Part shown: one piece after another, positions 37,015 to 45,714 of the stretch
How the letters are laid out: each line of letters starts with the position of its first letter
Position numbering within the stretch: position 1 is the first letter of the stretch
Assembly: GCA_937863685.1 (NCBI GenBank)
Contig: CALMGM010000005.1
Span: forward strand, 310,001 to 374,000
DNA: 64,000 nucleotides
Reading direction: 5' to 3'
Source of the DNA: an uncultured bacterium
GTDB taxonomy: Bacteria; Edwardsbacteria; AC1; EtOH8
The notes under the pieces: model-generated
The model's database searches: none
What the model was told of the DNA's origin: nothing
What the model saw: only the letters and a program-made list of their open reading frames with translations
Translations under genes and position numbers: made by a program

Positions 37015-37535
37015 CGCAGGCCTTCCGCATCCCTGATGATAATCACCTTGTTATCCAGGTCGATCTCCTGGATGATGTCGCCTCGGGCCGGGATGTAAAA
37101 CTCCCCCTCCGGCCCCTTGACCAGGTAGATGTCGCCGGAGGGCATCTCCTCGATCTGCGACAGCACTCCCAGCGGCCGGCTGTCCTGGGAGACCACATTG
37201 AGTCCCAGAAGCTGAAAGGTATAGTACCTTCCGGGCTCCAGCGGCTCCAGCCGGGAGTCCGGTATCGCCAGTTCCGCCCCCCGCCAGGGATCGGCCTGCT
37301 CGACGCTGGATATCTCGGTCAGCTTAAGCAGCCCGTATCTGTTCTGGGGGGTAAAGCTTTCCACCGTCATTTCCTGGATCCGGTTGGCCAGGACCAGCAG
37401 CAGGGACTCGCCGGGCAGAAACCTTTTGGGATTGTCCGTCTCCACCCGGATCTTGAACATTCCTTTAAGGCCGTGGCTTTTCATTATCGTGGCCACCACC
37501 ACCAGGTCATCCTTATTTAGGTCCTTGAAAGGCAC
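37011..37535 (-). CDS. rimM: 16S rRNA processing protein RimM
   Basis: 174 residues. N-terminal RimM barrel (VATIMKSHGLKGMFKIRVET) and C-terminal PRC barrel (YYTFQLLGLNVV...LGVLSQIEEMPSGDIYLVKG, split here at the dots). Helps 30S maturation with S19. The start is GTG at 37535 with GGGATAAG close upstream. Confidence 0.94.
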
Positions 37536-37577
37536 CTTATCCCGGCTCTTTTGCAGGATCCGGACGAACCGTCCCGT

Positions 37578-37811
37578 TCACTCGATTATCTCCAGTGATG
37601 TCCTCTTGCCCAGTTTGGTCCCGGCGGCCGAAAGCAATGTCCTCAGGGACTGGGCGGTCCGGCCCTTCTTGCCGATCACCTTTCCGATGTCCTCCTTGGC
37701 CACCCTCAGCTCGAACACGGTGACGCTGTTCTTGGTCACCTCGCTGACGCTTACCTTGTCGGGCTGGTCCACCAAGGACTTGGAAAGAAATTCCACTAAA
37801 TCCTTCAACAT
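37578..37811 (-). CDS. khpA: KH-domain RNA-binding protein KhpA
   Basis: 77 residues, a single KH domain with the GKKG loop (VIGKKGRTAQSLRTLL). Usual partner of KhpB/EloR in other bacteria. Its place between rpsP and rimM is widely conserved. Confidence 0.93.
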   Translation of the reverse strand: MLKDLVEFLSKSLVDQPDKVSVSEVTKNSVTVFELRVAKEDIGKVIGKKGRTAQSLRTLLSAAGTKLGKRTSLEIIE

Positions 37812-37817
37812 AATTCG

Positions 37818-38162
37818 TTAATCCTTTTTCTTTTTGGCGGCCAGTCTTTCCTTGTGGGTTTTCTTGGTCTTGGCCGTGGCAAAGGCAACCTTCACGTTCT
37901 TCAGATCTCCGCCATCCTGAGCCTGTTTCTCGGCCAGCTTGATGACCCGCATGACAGTGCTGGAGGCGATGGCCCCTTTCTTGATCCACTCCCGGGCCTT
38001 CTCCAGATCGATCCGGGCCTCTATCGGCTTGGCGGCCGGACGATAGTATCCCAAAGTATCCAGCTGGGCGCCGTCACGTTTGGACCTGGTGGTTGCCACC
38101 ACGATTCTGTAGGCTGCCAGCTTGTTGCTTCCGCCCCGGGACATTCTGATTGATACCGACAT
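37818..38162 (-). CDS. rpsP: 30S ribosomal protein S16
   Basis: 114 residues, somewhat longer than the typical 80-90 because of a Lys-rich tail (KTHKERLAAKKKKD). The core SIRMSRGGSNKLAAYRIVVA and LGYYRPAA are diagnostic. ATG 38162 is used because GGGAGGTG sits nine bases upstream; an earlier GTG at 38174 overlaps that SD. Confidence 0.95.
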   Translation of the reverse strand: MSVSIRMSRGGSNKLAAYRIVVATTRSKRDGAQLDTLGYYRPAAKPIEARIDLEKAREWIKKGAIASSTVMRVIKLAEKQAQDGGDLKNVKVAFATAKTKKTHKERLAAKKKKD

Positions 38163-38260
38163 TTGGTTTGACACCTCCCTTGGTTGTAGTGATTGTTGAT
38201 TTTATTGATTATTTAAAATTTAATTATCGTGACTAAATTATCATCAATGTATGACCATGC

Positions 38261-39580
38261 TCAAAATCCCTTGGGCATCTTGAAGCCCCGGCCCTTCGAA
38301 TTCATCATCTGCTTCATCATCTTCTGGCTCATCTCGAACTGGCTCAACAGCCGATTGACCTCCTGAACGCTGGTCCCGCTGCCGGAGGCGATGCGCTTGC
38401 GGCGGCTGCCGTTGATGATCTGGGGCCGGGTCCTCTCCTGCGGTGTCATGGAGCCGATGATGGCCTCTATCCTGCTTAGGGCCTTATCGTCGATCTCGGC
38501 ATTCTGGGGAAGTTTGGCCGCCCCGGGGATCATGGCCATTATCTCCGACATCGAGCCCATCTTCTTGATCTGCTTCATCTGCTGGGAGAAGTCCTCCAGG
38601 GTGAAGCTCTGCTTGCGGACCTTCTCCTCCATCTTGGCGGCCTGCTTCTGGTCGAAGACGCTCTGGGCCTTCTCCACCAGGCCCACCACATCGCCCAGGC
38701 CCAGGATCCGCGAGGCCATCCGTTCGGGATGAAAAGCCTCCAGGGCGTTGAGCTTCTCGCCCAGCCCTATGTACTTGATGGGCTTCCCGGTGACGGCTCT
38801 CAAAGATAGGGCAGCCCCGCCCCGAGCATCGCCGTCCAGCTTGGTCATGATCACCCCGGACAGATCCAGCTGCTGGCTGAACTCGGCCGCGATGTTGACC
38901 GCGTCCTGCCCGGTCATCCCGTCCACCACCAACAGGACCTCATGGGGCTTGACCGCGGCTTGTACCGCCTTCAGCTCCTCCATCATCGGCTGGTCTATGT
39001 GCAGGCGTCCGGCGGTGTCCAATATCAGCCAGTCGGCCAGGCGTTTGACCGCCTCGTGCTGGGCCGAGCGGCAGATGTCCACCACATCGGTAGTATCTTT
39101 TTTATAGAAATCGCAGCCCACCTGTTTGGAGAGTATCTCCAACTGTTCGATGGCGGCCGGGCGGTAGACGTCGGCCGCGGCCAGCATCACCCGGCGGCCG
39201 GGCTGCAGCAGGCTTTTGGCCAGCTTGGCGCAGGTGGTGGTCTTGCCCGAGCCCTGCAGACCGCAGACCATCACCACGGTGGGCGGCTGGGAGGCCATGC
39301 GCAGGGGCTCGTTCCTGGTGCCCAGGGTGGCCGAAAGCTGTTCGTGGACTATTTTAATGAACTGCTGGCCGGGGGTGATGCTGTTGAGCACCTCGGCTCC
39401 CAGGGCCTTTTCTTCTATTGCCGCGACAAAATCCCTGACCACCTTGTAATTGACGTCGGCTTCCAGCAGAGCTCTTTTGACCTTCTGGGAGGCTTCCTTT
39501 ATATTATCCTCGGAAAGCTTGCCCTTTCCGGTGAGATCTTTGAACAGACCAGTGAGTTTTTCTGATAAGGAGTCGAACAT
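38261..39580 (-). CDS. ffh: Signal recognition particle protein Ffh
   Basis: 439 residues. N domain, SRP-GTPase G domain with GLQGSGKTTTCAKLA, DTAGRLHID, TKLDGDARGGAALS, and the Met-rich M domain ending MMKQMMNSKGRGFKMPKGF that binds SRP RNA and signal peptides. Head of the ribosomal operon. The SRP RNA gene was not found in the window. Confidence 0.97.
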   Translation of the reverse strand: MFDSLSEKLTGLFKDLTGKGKLSEDNIKEASQKVKRALLEADVNYKVVRDFVAAIEEKALGAEVLNSITPGQQFIKIVHEQLSATLGTRNEPLRMASQPPTVVMVCGLQGSGKTTTCAKLAKSLLQPGRRVMLAAADVYRPAAIEQLEILSKQVGCDFYKKDTTDVVDICRSAQHEAVKRLADWLILDTAGRLHIDQPMMEELKAVQAAVKPHEVLLVVDGMTGQDAVNIAAEFSQQLDLSGVIMTKLDGDARGGAALSLRAVTGKPIKYIGLGEKLNALEAFHPERMASRILGLGDVVGLVEKAQSVFDQKQAAKMEEKVRKQSFTLEDFSQQMKQIKKMGSMSEIMAMIPGAAKLPQNAEIDDKALSRIEAIIGSMTPQERTRPQIINGSRRKRIASGSGTSVQEVNRLLSQFEMSQKMMKQMMNSKGRGFKMPKGF

Positions 39581-39609
39581 TATTATGTGAAATGTATAAA
39601 ATGCTAATT

Positions 39610-39921
39610 TTATTTATCTATGTATTTCTCAATAAAGTCTTTTAAGTCTACGGCATCTCTTGCTTCAATATGTAAATCATGACGAGGCAAACCGGGACAA
39701 ATACAACGTATTCTTAAATTATTACCTACTTGATAATATAAATAACAATAATTAATTGACGCAGTGACAAGCATCAACGGCTTGTCGCATTCTGGGCATT
39801 TCGCATTGTTTATTGCATCTAAATTACCCACCCACATACATTTTTCGTTATTACAAATATATGCCTTATCGCTTGATATATTTTCCCGTGCCGTGTTATC
39901 TTTTACTGAATTATTGTTCAT
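39610..39921 (-). CDS. AT-rich zinc-ribbon protein of unknown function
   Basis: 103 residues. A treble-clef or ribbon-like Cys set, CNNEKCMWVG...KCPECDK, near residues 23-52, then YCYLYYQVGNN and a C-terminal acidic helix. Codon use is strongly AT-biased (AAT, TTA, ATA), unlike its neighbours. Directly follows the AT-rich gene at 39946 with 24 bp between, so the two form one cassette. No family recognised. Confidence 0.6.
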   Translation of the reverse strand: MNNNSVKDNTARENISSDKAYICNNEKCMWVGNLDAINNAKCPECDKPLMLVTASINYCYLYYQVGNNLRIRCICPGLPRHDLHIEARDAVDLKDFIEKYIDK

Positions 39922-39945
39922 TATCCTGTATCAACCTATTTAACT

Positions 39946-40683
39946 TTACCTTTTCGCTCTTCCATGCATAAAACTTATAAGTCGTTTTAATATTGGCGTT
40001 TTTCCTATAGGATTCTTTTGCAAGAAAGGCTGGATTATTTGTTGATGCGCTTGCCAGATTCTTAACCCAATAACAGACATTTTATTTGCAATTGGGTTAT
40101 TCCTATTTATGCCATACATACAAGAATTATTGTATATATTGCTATCCTCTGTATTTTCATGCCATATAGTATGCAATAATTCTTGTCCAATAGCTATTCC
40201 ATCCTTAGCAGCTAAACGTAATGCTATTTCTGTTTCGCCTTTGATTGAGTAGCCCTTTGTCTCGTCCTCTTTTAAGCCTAAAATGTATTTTGAAAAGTTA
40301 TGGTAAGTTGGTCTTTCATTAAACAAAATCTTATAGCTATCAAATAATTTACCATAACATCTTTCATTTTCAAATTTCAAATAGCCTTTTGAGTTTAGTA
40401 TCTTACGATCGTCTGGCGTGTAGTAATAATAAATGTAAGAAATGAAACATAGTGCCGTAGTCTTAAACCAAAACAACACATCCTGACCATTTAATTCAAT
40501 ATTATAACTTAAGGTAACGGATTTTGGTTGTTCACCAAATAACAATATACTTAATGTTCTTTCAGATGCATCAATAATTGTAAACCACAATTCCCTTAAA
40601 TAATAATCGTCGATTTCCTTTGTTTTATCAATAATTGGCAATATTACTTCGTTTATTACTTCTATATATTTATCACGTTCCAT
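39946..40683 (-). CDS. AT-rich protein of unknown function
   Basis: 245 residues from ATG 40683; a TTG start 27 codons earlier is possible. Mostly helical, with a hydrophobic aromatic stretch (LCFISYIYYYYTPDDRK) near the middle and a possible active-site-like IAIGQELLHTIWHE further on. No signal peptide. AT content far above the flanking ffh and ferritin genes indicates recent acquisition. I recognise no family. Stand-alone enzyme, toxin or defence role are all open. Confidence 0.6.
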   Translation of the reverse strand: MERDKYIEVINEVILPIIDKTKEIDDYYLRELWFTIIDASERTLSILLFGEQPKSVTLSYNIELNGQDVLFWFKTTALCFISYIYYYYTPDDRKILNSKGYLKFENERCYGKLFDSYKILFNERPTYHNFSKYILGLKEDETKGYSIKGETEIALRLAAKDGIAIGQELLHTIWHENTEDSNIYNNSCMYGINRNNPIANKMSVIGLRIWQAHQQIIQPFLQKNPIGKTPILKRLISFMHGRAKR

Positions 40684-40810
40684 TTTTGTCTTATTTCCCA
40701 CTAATGATATTAAAGTTCGCCTGAAATACAAAACGCCGTCAGTTGTACTGCGATAATTCCTCAAGTTCCGCCAGGAATTTGGCGTTGCACGGCTGTTTTA
40801 ATCCCTTTTT

Positions 40811-40836
40811 AACCACCAAGACACTAAGGCACAAAG
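40811..40836 (+). repeat. 26-bp repeat, left copy of an inverted pair
   Basis: Begins AACCACCAAGACACTAAGG and is the exact reverse complement of 42814-42839. The pair brackets the ferritin and FprA genes. Repeats with similar CCACCAAGACAC wording occur dispersed in many environmental genomes. Confidence 0.85.
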
Positions 40837-40871
40837 TTTTTCTAATTATCCGGGGCTTTGACCACATCACG

Positions 40872-40899
40872 ACCCTCTCCAAATTAATTTGGAGAGGGT
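40872..40899. terminator. Perfect 28-bp palindrome after the ferritin gene
   Basis: ACCCTCTCCAAATT followed by its exact complement. It begins 20 bases past the ferritin stop. Strong hairpin but without a T-run, so it may stabilise the mRNA end or be a REP-like dispersed element rather than a true terminator. Confidence 0.5.
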
Positions 40900-40918
40900 G
40901 GCTGTAAGCCGGGTGAGG

Positions 40919-41407
40919 TTATTCCCGCTTGCCCAGCTGGCGGTCCAGCATGAACAGCGAGCCCTTGGAATCCCCCAGCATCTTGATCTGGTTGACTATC
41001 TCCAGGGTCTGGGCCTCCTCCTCCACCTGCTCGTCCACGAACCATTTGCACATGCTGGCGGTGGCGTGGTCGCCTTCCTTGTTGGCCAGGTTGACTATCT
41101 CGTAGATCATCCCGGTCACCTTCTGCTCGTGCTTATAGGCGTCCTCGAACACGTTGAGCAGATTGCCCCACTTGGCCGGCGGGGGGTCGATGGCCTTGAG
41201 CACTATCTGAGAATTCGTCTCCTCCAGGAATTTATAGAACCTCATGGCGTGGGCCATCTCCTCCTTGGCCTGGAGCTTGAACCACTGGGCCGCCCCGTTG
41301 AGGTTCTGGTCGTTGCACCATACCGCCATCCCCAGGTACAGGTAGGCCGAATACATTTCGGCTTGTATCTGCTTATTGATGATATCCTGAACGTTCTGCT
41401 TGATCAT
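40919..41407 (-). CDS. ftn: Ferritin
   Basis: 162-residue bacterial non-haem ferritin: four-helix bundle with ferroxidase ligands in QAEMYSAYLYLGMA, KEEMAHAMRFYKFL and the EQVEEEAQ helix. Stores iron as ferric mineral and lowers Fenton chemistry. ATG 41407 is used since AGGAG precedes it; the frame extends 35 codons upstream without support. Downstream of FprA and the rubredoxin/flavin reductase genes, as part of an oxidative-stress operon. Confidence 0.94.
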   Translation of the reverse strand: MIKQNVQDIINKQIQAEMYSAYLYLGMAVWCNDQNLNGAAQWFKLQAKEEMAHAMRFYKFLEETNSQIVLKAIDPPPAKWGNLLNVFEDAYKHEQKVTGMIYEIVNLANKEGDHATASMCKWFVDEQVEEEAQTLEIVNQIKMLGDSKGSLFMLDRQLGKRE

Positions 41408-41532
41408 GGCGCTCTCCTTAGGTTTGAAAAATTTCCGGTTTACCGTTTGATGTCTGCATCTATCGGCCTCATATAATATTAGATGCTCTGTCCATCCAAA
41501 CGATTCAAACATTTTAAAACCATTTCAAACAG

Positions 41533-42711
41533 CTATGCAAGCCCGATCGATCTATGTTTCTCTAGTATCTCATCAGCCAGTTTATCCAGAGCAGCGAAAT
41601 CCTCTTCCCTTGGCGCGCCCTTGATATAGACCGGCTCCAGCAATTCGGCTTTGAGGTTGGCCAGCAGGGATTTGATGGTCTCCACCGCCTTGCTGCCCCA
41701 GCCGTAGGACCCGATGATGCCCAAAAACTTGGTCTTGGGTCTCAAGGCCCCCACCAGCGCCGCGGCATACAGCCCCTGGGGATGCGGCCCCACCAGGGCG
41801 GTGGAGGTGGCCAAAACGACCGTGGCGGCGTCCACCAGCGAGGTCGCCAGTTCACCGATATCGGTCTTGGTCAGGTTGAACGGCTTGACGGCGATGCCTT
41901 TTTTGACCAGGGCTTCGGTAAGATGCTTGACCATGGCCTCGGTGCTGCCGTGCATGGAGACCCAGGGGATCACCACTTCGTTCTTGGCGTTCTCCGAGCT
42001 CCAGTCCTTGTAGGCATCCACGATGTAGAACGGTTTTTTATATATCGGACCGTGGGTGGGGGCGATCAGATCAACATCCATGGTATCCAGCTTCTGCAGG
42101 TGCTTGACTATGGAGGGCCGGAAGGGCATCATGATCTCGGCGTAATACCGCTTGGCGCCCTCCATTACCGTTTCGTCACAGGCGAAGATATCGGTGGTGG
42201 CCAGGTGCGAGCCCAAGAAGTCGCCGGAGAAGAGGACCTTGTCCTCCCTCAGATAGCTGAACATGGTCTCAGGCCAGTGCACCCAAGGAGCCAGCATGAA
42301 TTCAACGGTCTTGTCGCCCAACGAAAGGGTGTCCCCGTCCTTGACCACCTGAAAGCGGCTTTCCGGGATGTGCAGCAGGTCCATCAAAAACCCCTGGCAC
42401 TTCTCGTTGGTGACAACCACCGCCTGAGGAAATTTTTCGGTCAGGAATCCGATGGAGCCGGAGTGATCCTGCTCGGCATGGTTGCAGACAATATAATCCA
42501 GCTGCCGGAGGTCATGCTCGGACAGGTTGGCCAGCAGTTCCTCGTACTTGGCCGGGTCCACCGAGTCCACCAGGGCGGTCTTCTTGCTGCCTTTTATCAG
42601 GTAGGAATTATAGCTGGTGCCGTGGGGCAGCGGGATCAGCTCATCAAAAAGCCTTCGATCCCAGTCCTGCACTCCGACAGTGTATATGTTCTTCTTTAAT
42701 TCTCTGATCAT
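41533..42711 (-). CDS. fprA: FprA-family flavodiiron protein (O2/NO reductase)
   Basis: 392 residues. Metallo-beta-lactamase-like diiron domain with His78-x-Glu80-x-Asp82-His83 (HAEQDHSGS), WVHWPETM and SGDFLGSH ligands, then a flavodoxin domain binding FMN (WVSMHGSTEAMVKHL, GSYGWGSKA). Reduces O2 to water or NO to N2O with electrons from rubredoxin. Start 42711 fits family alignments (MIRELKKNIYTVGVQDWD). The partner rubredoxin and flavin reductase lie immediately upstream. Confidence 0.95.
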   Translation of the reverse strand: MIRELKKNIYTVGVQDWDRRLFDELIPLPHGTSYNSYLIKGSKKTALVDSVDPAKYEELLANLSEHDLRQLDYIVCNHAEQDHSGSIGFLTEKFPQAVVVTNEKCQGFLMDLLHIPESRFQVVKDGDTLSLGDKTVEFMLAPWVHWPETMFSYLREDKVLFSGDFLGSHLATTDIFACDETVMEGAKRYYAEIMMPFRPSIVKHLQKLDTMDVDLIAPTHGPIYKKPFYIVDAYKDWSSENAKNEVVIPWVSMHGSTEAMVKHLTEALVKKGIAVKPFNLTKTDIGELATSLVDAATVVLATSTALVGPHPQGLYAAALVGALRPKTKFLGIIGSYGWGSKAVETIKSLLANLKAELLEPVYIKGAPREEDFAALDKLADEILEKHRSIGLA

Positions 42712-42813
42712 CTTATTCAAATCCCATACGCAAAGCCGATATAAAGTCGGCAAGATTATTAACGCCTATCGAATCGCAAAGCCGCCAAAAGCGTTAAGAC
42801 ATGGATCCTTTAT

Positions 42814-42839
42814 CTTTGTGCCTTAGTGTCTTGGTGGTT
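42814..42839 (-). repeat. 26-bp repeat, right copy of the inverted pair
   Basis: Exact reverse complement of 40811-40836. It lies seven bases past the rubredoxin stop, between that gene and fprA. Confidence 0.85.
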
Positions 42840-42845
42840 TTTCTC

Positions 42846-43007
42846 TCAGTCTTCGGCCTCAAAGGCGTCCTTGGCGGCGCCACAAACCGGGCAGACCCAA
42901 TCGTCGGGCAGGGATTCGAAACTGGTCCCGGGCTGGATCCCATTATCGGGATCGCCGACAGCCGGATCATACTCGTAGCCGCATACGGTACAGGTATACT
43001 TTTTCAT
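42846..43007 (-). CDS. Rubredoxin
   Basis: 53 residues with CTVCGY (Cys6, Cys9) and CPVCGA (Cys39, Cys42) around one iron, plus the conserved [12 protein letters not shown] and [11 protein letters not shown]. Start at 43007 with GAGGAG nine bases ahead. Electron carrier for the flavodiiron protein encoded next. Confidence 0.96.
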   Translation of the reverse strand: MKKYTCTVCGYEYDPAVGDPDNGIQPGTSFESLPDDWVCPVCGAAKDAFEAED

Positions 43008-43046
43008 CTTGTTCTCCTCTTTGTTGGGGCAATTCATGAATTGCCC

Positions 43047-43556
43047 TTACTTTGCGATATACGTCGGAGCGTTCTGCTGGGTCTTGCCGCCCTTGATGCG
43101 GTGATAGTACTCGTAGGTCATGGGCCGGCCCTCGGCCAAAACTTCCGCCTCCACTACTTTTCCGATGAACAAGGTATGCGTCCCCAACTCCACCGACTGA
43201 ACCACCTCCAGATCGAAATGGGCTAGGCTGTCCTCCAGTATCTTGGGGTTGCCGCTGGAGCAGATCTGGTATTTGATCCCGCTGAACTTGTCCACCTGCC
43301 GCCCGCATTTGAAACCGAAGGTCCCTATCATGGTCAGCGGGGTTTCCTCGGCCAGGACCGATATGGAGAACTTTTTTGAGCTCTTGATGAATTCGTTGGT
43401 CAGATTCTGGCAGTTGATGCTGACCGCCATCAGCGGGGGCTGGGCCGTCACCTGAAATACGGTATTGGCGATCTGGCCGTTAAGCTTGCCGTCCCTGAAG
43501 CTGGACACCACATACATCCCGTAGCTGATACGATTGAAGGCTTTGGCGTCCATCAT
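43047..43556 (-). CDS. Flavin reductase-like FMN-binding protein
   Basis: 169 residues of the flavin reductase/flavoredoxin fold (FNRISYGMYVVSSF, GQIANTVFQVTAQPP, SISVLAEETP, GTFGFKCGRQVDKFSG, LEVVQSVELGTHTLFIGKV). In Moorella-type high-molecular-weight rubredoxin the same domain is fused to a rubredoxin; here they are separate adjacent genes. Presumed to feed NAD(P)H electrons to rubredoxin. Overlaps the rpe stop by 4 bp. Confidence 0.88.
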   Translation of the reverse strand: MMDAKAFNRISYGMYVVSSFRDGKLNGQIANTVFQVTAQPPLMAVSINCQNLTNEFIKSSKKFSISVLAEETPLTMIGTFGFKCGRQVDKFSGIKYQICSSGNPKILEDSLAHFDLEVVQSVELGTHTLFIGKVVEAEVLAEGRPMTYEYYHRIKGGKTQQNAPTYIAK

Positions 43557-44209
43557 TCGCCTCTGATGGCTTTTATCTGGGCCGCCCGGTCCTGATGCTT
43601 GAAAATGGCCGCTCCGGCCACCAGCACCTCGGCCCCGGCCTTTCTGGCCTGATGTGAGGTTTCGGGATTGATCCCGCCGTCGATGGATATTAGGGCGTTG
43701 GTCTTTCCCTGTTCTTTCAGGACGGACAGTTGCCGCACTTTATCCAGCACCTCCGGCATGAACTTCTGCCCGCCGAACCCGGGGTGAACGCTCATCACCA
43801 GGAAAAGATCTATCCCTTCGATGGCCGGCAGAGCCTTATCCAAAGGCGTTTCGGGATTGACCGACAGGCCGACCTTGACGTTGAGCTGTTTGATTCTCTC
43901 CACCGCAGCAGGCAGGTCTTCAATGACCTCGGCATGAATGGTTATGTAATCGGCTCCGGCCTTGGCAAACTCCGGAGCGTACTTCAGCGGATCGCTGATC
44001 ATCAGGTGCGCATCCAGCGGAAGCCGGGAGACCCTTTTAATGGCTTCGACGATGAAGGGGCCGAAAGTGATATTGGGCACAAAATGTCCGTCCATCACGT
44101 CCAAATGCAGCCAGTCGGCCCCGCCCTGTTCTATTGATTTGATCTCGCTCTTTAGATCTGCAAAATCCGCCGACAGCAGAGAGGCCGCTATTTTGGTCAT
44201 TCGGATCAT
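43553..44209 (-). CDS. rpe: Ribulose-phosphate 3-epimerase
   Basis: Pentose-phosphate TIM barrel, 218 residues. SLLSADFADL, LHLDVMDGHFVPNITFGP, DAHLMISDP, MSVHPGFGGQKF and ISIDGGI give the metal and phosphate sites. Start two bases after the stop of the PASTA gene. Confidence 0.96.
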   Translation of the reverse strand: MIRMTKIAASLLSADFADLKSEIKSIEQGGADWLHLDVMDGHFVPNITFGPFIVEAIKRVSRLPLDAHLMISDPLKYAPEFAKAGADYITIHAEVIEDLPAAVERIKQLNVKVGLSVNPETPLDKALPAIEGIDLFLVMSVHPGFGGQKFMPEVLDKVRQLSVLKEQGKTNALISIDGGINPETSHQARKAGAEVLVAGAAIFKHQDRAAQIKAIRGE

Positions 44210-44211
44210 CT

Positions 44212-44949
44212 CTACTGGGTGCTGACCGCCAGGTTGACTGTATCGCCCTGCTTGATGACGAAACCGGGCTGGGGCGCCTGCAGCATGATGGTTCCCGGCT
44301 CCAAAGCCTGGCCGGAGATGTATTTTATCTGGCCTATGGCCAGCCCCTGGGCCACCAGCTGGCCCTGGACCTCGGCCAGCTTGCGCCCCACCAGGTCGGG
44401 CATCAGCATCTTGCCGGTGGAACCCTTGCTCAAGGTGAGTTTGATGGCGCTTTTCTTGGCCAGCAGGGTTCCGGCCGCCGGGGTGGAGGACACCACACAG
44501 CCCAGGGCGATGGAATCGCTGGAGATGCTGTCCACCTCGGTCACCGCCAGACCCAACCGGTCTATCAGGTTGATGGCCCGCACCGATGACAGGCCGGCCA
44601 GGTAGGGCACCGAGACCTTCTCCTCGCCCCGGTTGATGATCACCCGCACCTTGCGCCTTTTCTTGACCATCATTCTGGGCTCGGGATCCTGGGAGATGAT
44701 GGAACTGTCCGGCAGACCGGCGTCATAACGCCATCCGGCGTTCACCAGTTCCAGCTCCCGGGCCTGCAGTATCTCCTGGGCCTGCCTGATGTCCATGCCC
44801 CGGACATCGGGCACCTCCACCACCGAGCCCTGGCGGACGATAAGGGGCATCAGCACGAAATTGGCCAACAGAAAACCGGTCAGAAAAACCAGCAGCACCC
44901 AGATCACATTGCGCCACAGCCGGGGCAGTTTATTAAAGGATTTAAACAT
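44212..44949 (-). CDS. Membrane-anchored PASTA-domain protein
   Basis: 245 residues. One N-terminal transmembrane helix (IWVLLVFLTGFLLANFVLM), then three PASTA repeats (VPDVRGMDIRQAQEIL, VPYLAGLSSVRAINLI, MPDLVGRKLAEVQGQL). There is no kinase domain before the helix. PASTA repeats bind muropeptides or peptidoglycan in kinases and PBPs. Three bases separate it from the next PASTA gene upstream. Confidence 0.88.
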   Translation of the reverse strand: MFKSFNKLPRLWRNVIWVLLVFLTGFLLANFVLMPLIVRQGSVVEVPDVRGMDIRQAQEILQARELELVNAGWRYDAGLPDSSIISQDPEPRMMVKKRRKVRVIINRGEEKVSVPYLAGLSSVRAINLIDRLGLAVTEVDSISSDSIALGCVVSSTPAAGTLLAKKSAIKLTLSKGSTGKMLMPDLVGRKLAEVQGQLVAQGLAIGQIKYISGQALEPGTIMLQAPQPGFVIKQGDTVNLAVSTQ

Positions 44950-44952
44950 CTA

Positions 44953-45687
44953 TTATTCCGGTTCGACGTCGGTGCTTATCCAAAGGTTGACATTGGAACC
45001 CTTGGCAGCCTTGGATCCCGGCGAGGGGTCCTGCCTGATCACCAGGCCCGGGTCCTGTTCCTCGTCGTAGACATACCTGACACCACCCACGTTAAGCCCG
45101 GCCTGCTTGATCATCTCCTGGGCCCGGGACCGTCCCCAGCCCCGCACCGACGGCACCGCCACCTCGCCGGCTCCGGCGCTGACCACCAGGTCCACCGGGC
45201 TGTCCTTGGACACCTTTAGCCCGAACACCGGGTTGCTGGAGATCACCCCGTCCTTCTCCACCGTGTCTGATGGCTGCATCGTCACCTGTCCCAACTTGAG
45301 CCCGGCCTGCTGCAGCACCACCGTGGCCTGGGCCATCGGAAGGCCCTTCATGTTGGGCACCTCGGCTCCAGCGCTGTTGGGCCACACCTTGACGGTCCAT
45401 CCCTTGCGGACCTTGCTGCCCGGAACCGGGTCCTGTTTGCTGACCGTTCCGTCCGGCACGGTGGGATCGCTGATGGATGTCTCTTCGTACATCCGAAATC
45501 CGCGGCCCTCCAGAAGTGATTTGGCGATCTCTACCTTCTTGCCGGTGACATCCGGCACCTCGGACATCTCCAGGATCGGCTGGATGAAAGCCCAGAATAG
45601 GATAGTGGTGACCAGGCCGCTCAGGGCCCCTGACAAGATCGCTACCCATACGTTCTTCTTGTTGCTGGTCTGTTCGTATATCGGCAT
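44953..45687 (-). CDS. Second membrane-anchored PASTA-domain protein
   Basis: 244 residues. Short cytoplasmic start, transmembrane helix (VAILSGALSGLVTTILFWAF), three PASTA repeats (VPDVTGKKVEIAKSLL, VPNMKGLPMAQATVVL, VPSVRGWGRSRAQEMI). Again no kinase. With its neighbour it fills the place where a PASTA Ser/Thr kinase and phosphatase often lie between rsmB and rpe. SD GGAGG precedes the ATG. Confidence 0.88.
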   Translation of the reverse strand: MPIYEQTSNKKNVWVAILSGALSGLVTTILFWAFIQPILEMSEVPDVTGKKVEIAKSLLEGRGFRMYEETSISDPTVPDGTVSKQDPVPGSKVRKGWTVKVWPNSAGAEVPNMKGLPMAQATVVLQQAGLKLGQVTMQPSDTVEKDGVISSNPVFGLKVSKDSPVDLVVSAGAGEVAVPSVRGWGRSRAQEMIKQAGLNVGGVRYVYDEEQDPGLVIRQDPSPGSKAAKGSNVNLWISTDVEPE

Positions 45688-45714
45688 AAATTCCTCCTGG
45701 ATTGGTTAATAATA

